A model generated the notes under the pieces. The model had not been told where the DNA came from. It ran no database searches and saw nothing but the letters and a program-made list of their open reading frames with translations. This document shows, piece by piece, positions 38,589 to 48,829 of a stretch of DNA of 64,000 nucleotides (positions are counted from its first letter, which is position 1; the number at the start of each line of letters is the position of its first letter). A program made the translations under genes and the position numbers. The stretch is taken from positions 2,625,001 through 2,689,000 of the forward strand of contig NZ_CP022221.1 in NCBI RefSeq assembly GCF_004114935.1, written 5' to 3'. Source of the stretch: Bradyrhizobium zhanjiangense (GTDB taxonomy: Bacteria; Pseudomonadota; Alphaproteobacteria; Rhizobiales; Xanthobacteraceae).

Positions 38589-39312
38589 TCAGGTTTGCGG
38601 TTCGCGCATGCTTTCGCCGTCGAGATCGATCCGGTGGGCGTTATGGACCAGGCGGTCGAGGACGGCGTCAGCGTAGGTGGGATCGCCGAACAGCGCGTGC
38701 CATTGATCGACCGTGAGCTGACTGGTGACGAGGGTGGAACGTCGACCGTAGCGATCGTCCAGAATTTCCAGGAGATCGTGGCGGGCGGCGGCATCGAGCG
38801 GGGCGAGGCCCCAATCATCCAGGATGAGCAAATCGACGCGGCCAAGGGCGCGCAGCAGGCGCGGATGACAGCCGTCGCCGCGTGCGAGCGCCAGGTCGTC
38901 GAACAGGCGCGGGACGCGCTCGTAGAGCACAGAACGATTGTCTCGGCAGGCCTTGTGGCCGAGCGCGGAGGCAATCCAGCTCTTGCCGACGGCGGCCGGT
39001 CTGCAGATCAAGAGGTCGACGTGGTCGTCGATCCAGCGGCCCTCGACGAGGCTGGCGAACAGCGGTCGATCGAGGCCGCGCGGGGTTCGGGAATCGACGT
39101 CCTCGACACACGCCTGCTGGCGCAGCTTGGCGTGACGCAGGCGGGTGGCGAGCCGCTTGTCGTGGCGCAGCGAAGCTTCGCGTTCGAGCAGCAGCGAGCC
39201 ATTCGGCGTGGCCGAGGCTATTGGCCTCGCCGATGGCTTCGATGTCGACGAAGGCCTTGGCCATGAGCGCGTTGAGCCGGTCGAAGGTCGGGAGGGGTGA
39301 GCAAGGGATCAT
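38589..39312 (-). pseudogene. istB: IS21 helper ATPase istB, frameshifted
   Basis: N-terminus MAKAFVDIEAIGEANSLGHAEWLA, frame break near 39195, then PAAVGKSWIASALGHKACR (Walker A region), DLLILDDWGLAPLDA (Walker B) and RRSTLVTSQLTVDQWHALFGD. It ends DGESMREPQT. All ATPase motifs survive. Only the frame is broken. Confidence 0.85.
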
Positions 39313-39315
39313 CTC

Positions 39316-40770
39316 CTAATTGTAGTAGCGCGGCCCGCCGATGTTGGCATGCAGGATCGGCAGGTCGTCCGCGGAACGCTGGGGAGCAGGACGCCGATCG
39401 AGGTTGTTGGCGAGGATCGACTTGATCGAGCCATAGTACCAAGACAGGCGCGAAGTCCCTTTGGGCGTGCGAGCGCTCATCGACGATGAGGTCGCACAAC
39501 GCGCTGGTCGCCGGGCCGATGGCGGCGGCGTCCTGGCGGATGCGCGCGATGGTCCAGCCGGCATAGCGGCGATGGCTGGAGGCCAAGTGCTCCGGCACGG
39601 TGGTGTGCCGATGATTGCCGCTCATGCGCTGATGCACGGCGATCCGCTCGCCCTTGTGGAAGATCTCGGCGGTGCGGGCGGTGAGCCGCACCTCGACCTC
39701 GGCGCGCGCGAAGCGATGCGGGACGCTGTAGTAATGCTTCTTCACCTCGATGTGGTAGTCGATGCTGACGCGGCGGATCCGCTACTCGGCGAGCACGTAG
39801 GGGCTTTCCGGCAAGGGATTGAGCGCCGGCCGGTCGACCTCCTCGAGCAGCTTGCGACGGGTCACGCCAGCCGCCGGATCGGCCGCTCCTCGTTGAGCTG
39901 CGTGAGCAGCTCGCCCATCGCCGCGTTGACCTCGGCGAGACTGTGGAAGGTGCGATGGCGCAGGCGGCCGAGCAGCGAGCGCTCGAGGACGAGCACGGCC
40001 TGCTCGACCTTGGCCTTGTCGCGCGGCTTCCTCGGCCGCGCCGGCAAGACGGAGGTGCCGTAATGCGCCGCCATCTCCGCATAGGTGCGATTGATCTGCG
40101 GGTCGTAGAGGCACGCCTTGACGACCGCGACCTTGGTGTTGTCAGGCAGTGCCGGCAGGCCGCCGATCGCCGCAAGCGCGCGGGCATGGGCGCTGATCCA
40201 GTCGCCGAGCGACTGCGTCCATGTCGCCTGGGCGTAGGTGAAGTTCGACGCACCGAGCACGGCAACGAAGATCTGCGCCGAGCGTCGCTCGCCAGTGAGG
40301 CGGTCGACCACCACCGGCACGCCCTCGCTGGCCTAGTCGACGAACAGCTTGTCGCCGGCCGCATGCGACTGGCGCATCGTCACCGACAGCCGGCCTTCCC
40401 AGGCGCGGTAGAGCTCGCAGCACGCGAATAGCGATACCCGCCGGGCTCGCTTGCGATGTACTCCTCCCGCAGGATCGACAGCCTCACGTGCTTGTCGCCG
40501 CAGGTGCACCGCAGGCGGGCTCGGCAAGAGGCGGATGCCCGTGCGGGCTGCCGGTGCCGGGCTTGGCGAACAGCCGCGCTTCCAGGACCTCGTCCGTTAC
40601 ACCCTCTCGCAACGGCGAGGTCAGGCCCGCGGCCTCGAACTGTCGAATCGTCAGCCTCACTTTGAAGGGAGCCGCCCAAGCCGCCGCGCAATATCGCGGG
40701 TCGGCATCCCAGCCGAGTTCAATCTGATCACTTCGCGCACCTGGCGCACCGCAAGCTTCTCCGTCGGCAT
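39316..40770 (-). pseudogene. istA: IS21 transposase istA, frameshifted
   Basis: From ATG 40770: MPTEKLAVRQVREVIRLNSAG with helix-turn-helix, then the integrase core ([64 protein letters not shown] with the glutamate) and the C-terminus SVPHRFARAEVEVRLTARTAEIF to GSIKSILANNLDRRPAP. These occupy several frames, with breaks near 40560, 40330, 39860 and 39430. Confidence 0.83.
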
Positions 40771-40929
40771 CCAGGTCCCCCTTCGCAAAGCCGAAAGGCG
40801 GCACCGTATGGGGGCCAGAAGAGGCCTCGTCACCCCCGGCGACATCATCCGGAATGGTGGGCGAGATCATCTCGGAATGGTGGGCGAAATCGAGCGGAAT
40901 CAGCAGGCGGTATCTTTCATCGAGTCAGC

Positions 40930-41910
40930 GCGAGAGCGGAGCCCCTGTTCCCAGCGCAACACCGTCTTGCCTGCGCCGTACCCTTGTGAACGCAATGCGT
41001 GCAGCAGGGCCACCAACAAGTCGTCGCGCTTCTGTTCGGCAGGGACTCCAGGGGGGCAGATTTTACTAGCGCGTCTGCCCGCGCCTCCGCCTTGTCTAGG
41101 AATTGGCGGTTGATGTCAGGCTTGTCGGTCAGCCTCGACAAAGGCCACTTGAACTCCCATTGCTCAATGCTTTGGCGCACGCGCTTTCCGCCCCCGGCTA
41201 TGCGGTAGGAGCCCATAGCCGCTCGGCGCAGGCCCCAGGAGTAGCGGACCGCGTCATCGATCTCCTGCAGCGTGGCCACATCGTCGTGTACTAACCATAG
41301 CGACTCGCGCGAGATTGCTTCCTGCAGCCGGTTTGCAATAAACCATCCACTTCTTTGCGCACCACCAGCGGATGCATCCCGATAGCGCGATAGATGTCTT
41401 CCGCACGCTCCAACGCCTCGGGCGCGGTGCGCTCTCCAGCGCAAAAGGGCAAAAGGTATACAGGCTCGAACGGGTGCGCGACGAGAAAGTACTCGGGGTG
41501 ATCCATCTTGGCTGGAGCAGAGACGGCCGAAGTCCCGATCTCGAGGAGCAGATCAGAGTCCCAGGCGCCGCCGCACGGCTGGCCGACGCGAGCAGCTCTT
41601 TGAGATCTAGGCGCTCCAGCGCGGACTCCTGGACGTGCTCCACACCCCGTACCGTTTCCGCGACCGAATCGACCACTGTAAACGATCCTTCCGGGGGCAG
41701 CGGGAGCACCGTCAGCCGCCGATATGCTCGTCGGGCGTTGGCTAGCATTCCCTCCACGCGCTCGACCACACCGGGCGACGGTCCATGCAGCCGAACGTCG
41801 ACTCCGTTGAGAATGAAACGCGCCGCCCATCCGCAACCGATGATACCGCTCCCGAGGAGCCCGACTGCGCGTGGCAGCTTCTCAAGTATAACCTTTGAAC
41901 TCTCAGACAT
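40930..41910 (-). pseudogene. 3-hydroxyacyl-CoA dehydrogenase family gene, L-carnitine dehydrogenase-like, frameshifted
   Basis: From ATG 41910. The NAD-binding fold AVGLLGSGIIGCGWAARF leads to EHVQESALERLDLK and ICSSRSGLRPS. A frame change near 41520 is followed by DHPEYFLVAHPFEPVYLLP, and a second near 41345 by ANRLQEAISRESLWLVHDDVATLQEIDDAVRYSWGLR. These blocks follow L-carnitine dehydrogenase (CdhA/LcdH), which oxidises carnitine to 3-dehydrocarnitine. The C-terminus is lost at the IS21 boundary. Its start is overlapped by the neighbouring BKACE frame. That partner matches the carnitine route, where BKACE cleaves dehydrocarnitine. Confidence 0.75.
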
Positions 41911-41941
41911 GAGCTTTGGCTTTGATTTTGACCTGTCAGCT

Positions 41942-42812
41942 TGAGGTTTTCGCGCATTTCATCCGGAGTTAGCACTCGCACCCCGATGCGCTCGAGGATT
42001 TCTACCGCCCGCTGCACGAGCTCGCTGTTGCTTGCCAGGCGCCCGCGGGAGAGGTACAGGTTGTCCTCTAATCCCACTCGCACGTTCGCGCCGATCATCG
42101 GCGCTACGGCCGCATATGGAAGCTGCATCGGTCCGGTCGAAAAGGCAGAATAGACAACGCGCGGCGGAAGCTGGTGCACCAACGCCAAATGCGTCGTTAG
42201 GTCGTCCGGAGCGCCATAGCCGACGCCCATGCAGAGCTGGATCAGCGGTACGTCATCAATCAGCCCATCTTTGATTAACTCGTTCGCAATCTTCAGGTGA
42301 CCTGTATCGAATACCTCAAGTTCAGGTTTTACCCTAAGCTCCCGCAAACGCGCCGCCATCGCACGCAGCGTCCCGATGGTGTTAATCATGGCGCCGTCAC
42401 TGGTGCCTTTGGTGCTCATCGACCCGCAATCTAATGTGCAGATCTCTGGGCGCAGCTGTTCGACGTGGACTAGCCGCTCAAGTGCGCCCAGCATGTCCGT
42501 CTCGGAGGACAGCGGCAACGGAGAGTTCGCGCTACCAAGTACCATGGAGCAGCCCTCTCCGGTGGTAAGGTTAATGACCGGCCTCACATCGGATGCCCAG
42601 ATGAGCTGCACAACTTGCCGGTACAGCGCGGGATCCAAAACCCCCTGCTGTGTCTTTAGATCACGCACGTGAAGGTGCACCGCCGCCGCTCCCGCGCTTG
42701 CCGCCTCGATCGCCGAGGCAGCAAATCTGCTCCGGGGTTACTGGGACGTTCTTCTGCCTAGGCGCGCCCCGTCCCCTGTGATCGCACAAGTGATGAATAC
42801 TTCAGAAATCAT
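41942..42812 (-). pseudogene. BKACE (beta-keto acid cleavage enzyme), probable dehydrocarnitine cleavage, frameshifted
   Basis: ATG 42812 (GAGGAG upstream) starts MISEVFITCAITGDGARLG. Two frame changes before 42690 lead to AASAIEAASAGAAAVHLHVRD, with the zinc-binding histidines in HLHVRD. The rest is open: NLTTGEGCS, EICTLDCGSMS, LEVFDTGHL and VGLEDNLYLSRGRLASNSELVQRAVEI, all BKACE hallmarks. The native stop appears lost, because the frame runs on into the downstream dehydrogenase gene as far as 41742. The family condenses a 3-oxoacid with acetyl-CoA and splits it to acetoacetate plus an acyl-CoA derivative. Confidence 0.78.
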
Positions 42813-44122
42813 CCTGTCTTCTCCTCACCAGAAGTTACGAGCCTTAAGCCTGGCCAACCGAGTGATAAGTCCTTTGTTTAGGAGGCTGACCGGGTTCCGA
42901 TCGTAAACAGCGTCGGCGTGTTGATTAGGTTCAATCGAGCGAGTCGCACTGAAACTCCTGGCGCGCAGTCTGCGGCAGTACTCATCTTAGCAATCGGCGT
43001 GCCGTTCGCGAAATGCCATGTACAGCTCAACTGAAGATAGAAAACAGATGAAGCTAAAGGGCCGGTGACACAATGATACAGCAGCTCGTCGGGTTGTGCA
43101 CAGCGCAGTAGCTAACCGGACACATCTGACCTGAAGAAATGCTGATGTGATGTAGGTCGACAATCGTGCCGAGCTCGAGGGCTTAATATCACTGGAGCGT
43201 CCCACTTCTTGCACTCCTGCCGATGGCCTAGCGGTGGGCGCAATAGTGACGCACATCTTTACATCGCCAAAAATCCCTACAGCGACAGGCCTTGGCGGCC
43301 TATTCCCCGTTTCAATTTGAGACGAGACTAGCAACATATTTCTGGGACTGCCTACGAAGCTTTTCATGATTATGAGCTGGTTTCGATATGTCCCTTCTTT
43401 TCGGTCGTGGCCTGGGCGTGAGTTTATTGTCGCGTAGTGGCCATTGGAAGATCATTACGAGGGCTGTGCTTGCGGGCCGCCAAGATACCGCGCGTTGCTC
43501 ATGGGATTGCCGCACGCTTTGACGGCAACATCAAGAAGCGCTGCACGAACCGCTAATTGTCACAGTCAAGGCTGATGGTTATGAGGCTGTCATTGAAGGA
43601 CATCGCGGCACGTGAAAGGTACAAATCAGTTGCCGAAGGTCATTGGGGGGCAGAGTCAAGCCATCCAAGACCGCAACCCAACCAATTGGTCATCCAAATC
43701 CGCATCCTACATTCTCGGCAACCAGCTTAGGGCGGTCGTTCTCTTTCACCCTTCAAAGACTTGCAGTCCCCTCACACGATTGTTGGTCGGCATGTCAAGC
43801 AACGCTTTCTCCTTCGGCGACGTATCCTGACCTTCGGTACGAGAAGGGGCGGCGCTGCCAGGAATGGGCGGATGTGCAGGAGCTCAGTGCGATGGCCGAA
43901 CCTGAGCTCGAACCGCCGAGGAGTCGCAGCCTAACAGCTGAAAGCCGGAGGGCGACCGCGCGGCGATCATCGCTCTAGAGTAAATACTAGCCGGCACTCG
44001 AGATCTTGAATAAGGATCAGATTGTGCATTTTGGGCTGCGGTGCGCTGCTCCGTCTTAAGCATTTCTACAAACTTGCGGGTACCTGTATCAGCGGCCGGA
44101 ATACCCGCATTCCCATCCTGGG
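42813..44122. other. Gene-free stretch before the first sigma-54 promoter
   Basis: About 1.3 kb without a recognisable gene on either strand. Short frames do not match known families. It probably holds decayed genes. The right edge leads into the -24/-12 promoter at 44123. Confidence 0.45.
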
Positions 44123-44138
44123 TGGCACGCCTTTTGCT
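44123..44138 (+). promoter_or_regulatory. Sigma-54 (RpoN) -24/-12 promoter
   Basis: TGGCACG, four bases, TTGCT: all eleven consensus positions match, with correct GG-to-GC spacing. Transcription should start near 44149, about 25 bases before the GTG of the next ORF. I found no perfect TGT-N10-ACA NifA site in the 200 bases upstream, so the activator is unknown. NifA is the usual partner in rhizobial islands. Confidence 0.8.
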
Positions 44139-44173
44139 CTTCAGGGCAGCAACACGAACTGAAGGAGGGGCGC

Positions 44174-44464
44174 GTGCATTCGAACTCTCAACACGACAGA
44201 TACTCCACCATCCGCAAGCCCGTTGCCTATTTCCAAGAGAGAGCTAGCGCGCGGCGAACAGCCGGGCAATGTTTCGCTATTGGGGAAGACAAAGGTGACG
44301 TTGCAATCTGCGCCATAGATCTTCGGCGCTTTAAACCGGAGCAGATGCTCGCAGGACCGCAGAAGAAGTCTTGTCCGTGGTTTGAGGCGCTGCTCTCCTG
44401 GAACGCGGCGCGACGCAATTCCGCGCAGCTCGTGGACAGGCGGCAATCTGCGCTTTTCGGATGA
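44174..44464 (+). CDS. Hypothetical 96-residue protein behind a sigma-54 promoter
   Basis: GTG 44174 is preceded at 5 bases by AAGGAGG, the strongest ribosome site in this part of the window, and sits just after an exact sigma-54 promoter. The protein is basic and polar (IRKPVAYFQERASARRTAG, DVAICAIDLRRFKPEQMLAG, CPWFEALLSWNAARRNSAQ), with three cysteines and no signal peptide or membrane helix. I do not recognise the family. It could be the intact first gene of a short operon with the enoyl-CoA hydratase, or the surviving N-terminus of a larger decayed protein. Confidence 0.5.
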   Translation: MHSNSQHDRYSTIRKPVAYFQERASARRTAGQCFAIGEDKGDVAICAIDLRRFKPEQMLAGPQKKSCPWFEALLSWNAARRNSAQLVDRRQSALFG

Positions 44465-44705
44465 GTTATTGCGATAGAGGCCCTCACAGTGCTCTTCTTC
44501 ATGAAGCGCTCGCGCGTCGGATGAAGGGGCCGGGTGGACGATAAGCCAATTCGTTGTGCCCAGGCGCATGGAAGCCTATTTCCAGAACGCAGCGGTGCGC
44601 AGCTTGAACTTGCAGACTACATGCCAGCGTTCGATTGCATCGTCAATCGTTCCGAATTTATGAAGTGGTCGGTACGGTGCCGCCAATGAGCTAGAGGAGC
44701 GTCTT

Positions 44706-45563
44706 ATGACGTACAGCACTATTCTTTACCAAGTGGACGACCGCGTTGCGCGAATTACTCTGAACCGTCCAAAAAAAATGAATGCGATCTCGCTCAAGCT
44801 CTGCGCCGAGTTCCAGCATGCGCTGGAGGTCGCCGATCGCGATCCGGAAGTGCGTGTTGTCGTGGTTACAGGAGCCGGGGGGCGTGCATTTGCCGCTGGT
44901 TTTGACTTAACCGATGAAGATGAGAAAGGTCTCGAGGAGCGAACCTTAGAAGATAAGAAGGAGCGCAAGGATCGTGATTTCAAGTTCAATTATTCTCCAT
45001 TCAATTGCTCTAAGCCGGTGATCGCGATGATTAACGGCTATTGCCTAGGGGGAGCCTTAGAGTTCATAACAATGTTTGATATTCGCTACTGCTCCGATGA
45101 TGCTTGCTTTGCGGTCACTGAAACACGCTTTGCTGTCGGCATCCTGACACTGGGCATGCCGTGGGTAATCGGCCAACGTTGTCGCGAGCTGATTTTCACA
45201 GGAGACACGTTCGGCGCTATGGAGGCGTATCGATTAGGCCTGGTGAGCCGTGTCTTCCCGAAGGAGCGGCTCGACGAAGAAGTCATGCGCATAGCAAAAC
45301 GTATTTCGCGTGTTGCAATGCCTACATTAAAGTGGAACAAAAGGGCGCTCAATAATACACTTCTCGCTGCAGGCTTCGACTCCGCTCTGCGGCAAGGGGC
45401 CGACGCTTGTTTGCTCATGAACAACTCGGAATCCGAATTCAGACGCTTTCACGAGGTCCTTCGGTATCAAGGCGTTAAGGCCGCGATCAAGTGGCAACAA
45501 TCGACTTTTCAGCCGTTCGAGTCGGACAGCTCGCACGCTGAATCCCCCTCGCTAAACGGGTGA
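44706..45563 (+). CDS. Enoyl-CoA hydratase/crotonase family protein
   Basis: A 285-residue crotonase fold enzyme acting on an acyl-CoA thioester. Oxyanion-hole segments are GRAFAAGFDLT (about residues 60-70) and NGYCLGGALEF (about 107-117). The C-terminal part AYRLGLVSRVFPKERLDEEVM is standard. The length and the insert DEDEKGLEERTLEDKKERKDRDFKF suggest the hydroxycinnamoyl-CoA hydratase-lyase-like branch more than beta-oxidation enzymes. AGAGGAG precedes ATG 44706. It lies 240 bases after the ORF behind the sigma-54 promoter and may be co-transcribed. Exact substrate unknown. Confidence 0.88.
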   Translation: MTYSTILYQVDDRVARITLNRPKKMNAISLKLCAEFQHALEVADRDPEVRVVVVTGAGGRAFAAGFDLTDEDEKGLEERTLEDKKERKDRDFKFNYSPFNCSKPVIAMINGYCLGGALEFITMFDIRYCSDDACFAVTETRFAVGILTLGMPWVIGQRCRELIFTGDTFGAMEAYRLGLVSRVFPKERLDEEVMRIAKRISRVAMPTLKWNKRALNNTLLAAGFDSALRQGADACLLMNNSESEFRRFHEVLRYQGVKAAIKWQQSTFQPFESDSSHAESPSLNG

Positions 45564-45759
45564 CAGAGGCAGGCTTAGATTGGAAAAATCAGCCCGCTGG
45601 CGGCGGCCATGAGGACGGCGTTCGTGCGCATACCTTGATCGTGCCAGAGAAAGTTGGTCAGCGCCAGAAAAGAGCCATTGATCGCACTCAAGCGCGTCCT
45701 GGGGTTCGATGGCTGAGACGCTAAGCAACTCTCGTTAGACTCGTTGGTGTTACCCGTGG

Positions 45760-46270
45760 CTACTGCCTGATGAGAAAACCCAAAGCTTTGTTCGGCTGAC
45801 TCATTATCGCTACGAGAGTGTTCGATGTCAGAAGCTCCATCATATTGCCGACGAGTGCTTCAATATCTGCGTTGACCCGTTTTAAGCGTGCGAATTGCAT
45901 TGCTGCGCTTACCTGCGACGAACTGACTACTATTGGGGTGCGCCGGCACCATGTCGCGCAGCTGCTGGACAAAGGAGGCGTCGGTCGAGATTGTGAAGCT
46001 ACGGATACGATAGGCTCCAGACCGAAGGGGGCGAGCAGGTGATGAACCGTACCTTTCGCGACTCCAGTTTCTTTGGTGATGGCGCACGCTGCAAGGGATT
46101 GTGCCCCTAAACTTGCGAGCGAGCGTCTTGTTGATCGGTTCGGCCACAGGTTGACCATCAACCGTGCAGGGCCTGCCGGTACGCTCCTTTCGAGAGATCT
46201 TTACTGCGATTTTCGGTGAAGCGATTGCGCCATTTGCCGATTGTATGGGGAGCGACACCAAGTCGCGCTC
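45760..46270 (-). pseudogene. IS630-type transposase relic
   Basis: Fragments in several minus-strand frames (KERTGRPCTVDGQPVAEPINK, TGVAKGTVHHLLAPFGLEP, YRIRSFTISTDASFVQQLRDMV) match the N-terminal half of IS630-type transposases, including the HRIRTFK-like segment. The catalytic domain is absent. Different from the element at 7.7 kb and older. Confidence 0.6.
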
Positions 46271-47475
46271 GATTCCTACGTCGTTGGCTCGCGCAGGCCA
46301 GCACGATTTTCGCTCGCAGTAATCAGCGCTGCAGGCATAGATAGTTCGCCAGTGAGTATTTCGCTCAATCAGGATACACCAAGACCCCTGCTACGAACTT
46401 GCGAGACAGAACACTAGGGCTCGGACTCAATTGATCCAATAGGCAACGATGGCGGCGAGATGGACGGCAGCCAAGAAGTTCCTGGCTAGTTTGTCGTAGC
46501 GAGTTGCGACACGCCTGAAATCCTTGAGGCGGCAGAAACAGCGCTCGATGACGTTGCGCCCCTTGTAGGCGCGTTTGCTGAAGCTGTGGAGAGTGACCCT
46601 GTTGGATTTGTTTGGATGACGGGCTTGGCACCACGATCGACGATTTCGGCTCGAAAGCCGTCGCCGTCGTACCCTTTGTCGCCAATGAGGGCAGACATGG
46701 GTGGCGCGAGTTCCAAAAGGGTTGGCGCTGCGGCAATATCAGCGTCCTGGCCTGGAGTGAGATGAAATGCGCAAGGTCTGCAGTCAGGGTCGCTCAGCGC
46801 GTGAATTTTCGTGGTCCGCCCGCCGCGCGAGCGGCCGATCGCTTGTTCATGCTCCCCCCTTTTCCGCCGCTCGCCGAGCGATGCGCTTTGATCGTGGTGG
46901 AGTCGATGGACAAAGTCACGCCGTCTTTGCCGCAGCGGGCGAGCGCTTCAAAGATCGCCCGCCAATGTCCGCCCTTGGCGTGCGCCGTGAGAAGGCGGCG
47001 CTTTCCAGTGGGTGCAAGTCCCACCCGGCGAAACGCTCCAGTCGGAATCAACCGGAGCAGCTATGGAGGTGACGAAGTGGCTGAAGCCTTCGGATAGCTG
47101 TCACGATATACGGTGACGGCGCGAGTGTGCAGGCCGTAACGCGAGTGAACGCTGAGCAAGCCTCGAAAAGGACGATGCACAGGCCGACCTGACGGCCATA
47201 TCAGGGAAGGCTGACACGACTGGGGCGACGTGAGCGAAGCAATACCTCCAGTCGCTGTGCCGGGGTAGGGCGACGGCATGTACACAAGGAAAGCGTACGC
47301 AACACGGGAGGCCCCAAGGCGTGGTCAGGGATGATCAACCGGACGCCCGCGAGGGACAGGCCGGGCGCCTTGGGGTGGCGGAGAGGTTTGTTGTACCGCT
47401 GAAGCCGGGTAACGCCGGCGGAGGGAAGGGACCTCAGTTCAAGACGAACGCAAGACGTAGTGAGGGACCTGGGGA

Positions 47476-48803
47476 TTGGGCAACCTAACAACTCCAAAGA
47501 GTGTTCAGAAACTGCAGACGGCGTTACACGCGAAAGCGAAGGCAGAAGCTGGCTACCGCTTTTACGCTCTGTACGACAAGATCAGCCGGGAAGACATCTT
47601 GGCCCATGCCTATGCTCAATGCCGCTCCAACAAGGGCGCGCCGGGTGTAGATGGGCAGGACTTCGCGGACCTCGAGGCGTACGGGGTGCAGCGGTGGCTG
47701 GGCGAACTGGCGCTTGCGCTCAGGCAGGAGACGTATCGACCGGACCCTATCAGAAGAGTGTACATACCGAAGGCCAATGGCAAACTCAGGCCATTGGGCA
47801 TCTCGACCGTGCGTGATCGGGTCTGCATGACAGCAGCGATGCTGGTGCTTCAGCCGATCTTTGAAGCCGATCTTCCACCAGAGCAATATGCCTATCGCAC
47901 CGGGCGAAACGCCCAGCAGGCGGTGGTCGAGGTGGAAGCGCAGCTGTTCCATGGCCATCCGGAAGTCGTGGACGCCGACCTCGCGGACTACTTCGGAAGC
48001 ATTCCGCATGCCGAACTTCTCAAGTCGGTAGCGCGCCGGATTGTTGATCGGCGCGTGCTGCATCTGATCAAGATGTGGCTGGAATGTCCCGTGGAAGAAA
48101 CCGACGATCGAGAAAGGAAGAAACGGACGACCGAGGCACGGGACAAGCGGCGAGGCATCCCGCAAGGCTCACCCATCTCACCACTGCTGGCGAACCTGTA
48201 CATGCGTCGGTTTGTGCTGGGATGGAAGATGCTCGGGCTGGAGCGAAGCCTCGGCTCTCGCATCGTGACCTATGCCGACGATCTCGTAATCCTGTGCAGG
48301 CGGGGCAAAGCTGAAGAGGCCTTGCGACAAACTGCGCATGATCATGGGAAGGCTGAAGCTGATGGTCAACGAGGAGAAGACACGAATCTGCAAGGTACCG
48401 GAAGGAGAGTTCGACTTCCTGGGCTACACGCTCGGGCGGATGTACTCAGCGAAACCGGCCAGGCGCGCCTGGGCTACCATCGCGCAAGAGCATCAAACGC
48501 GTGACCGAAAGCATTCACGCGCTCACCGCCCGATCAGGAACTTGGCAAGAGACCACGGAGCTCGTAGGCCAGTTGAACCGCACGCTGCGCGGATGGGCGA
48601 ACTACTTCAATGTAGGCACCGTCACCAAAGCGTATCGGGCGCTCGACAATTACGCGGCTGCGCGGTTGCGCCGGTGGTTGCGCTTCAAGCACAAGGTCTG
48701 GCGACGCAGGGGCGGGACCTATCCACTCTCGCACCTATACGGGTACTTCGGGCTCGTACGCCTAACCGCGCTTGGGCGCGACATGCCGTGGGCGAAGGCT
48801 TGA
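47476..48803 (+). pseudogene. ltrA: Group II intron reverse transcriptase/maturase of intron 1, frameshifted
   Basis: RT domain from SREDILAHAYAQCRSNKGAPGVDG through IPKANGKLRPLGISTVRDRV, RGIPQGSPISPLLANLYM and the catalytic IVTYADDLVILC. A frame change near 48325 leads to [26 protein letters not shown], and another near 48480 to [33 protein letters not shown] (maturase X domain). The catalytic residues persist, but no single protein can be made. Confidence 0.88.
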
Positions 48804-48829
48804 AGTCTTGTCCGAGAGCCGGATGCGGG

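Larger units (their letters stand above)
37010..40900 (-). mobile_element. IS21-family element, degenerate, with IS110 inside
   Basis: Terminus-like repeats (GATCTCGCCC type) at 37012-37050 and their inverse at 40860-40895 bracket istB and istA remnants on the minus strand and an IS110-type pseudogene on the plus strand. The right end abuts the truncated 3' end of the carnitine-dehydrogenase-like gene, so this insertion removed that terminus. Confidence 0.65.

Noticed and set aside
44667..44682. TGGTCGG-N4-GTGC just before the enoyl-CoA hydratase as a sigma-54 promoter
   Set aside because: Only the GG and GC cores match. The exact site at 44123 explains transcription better.
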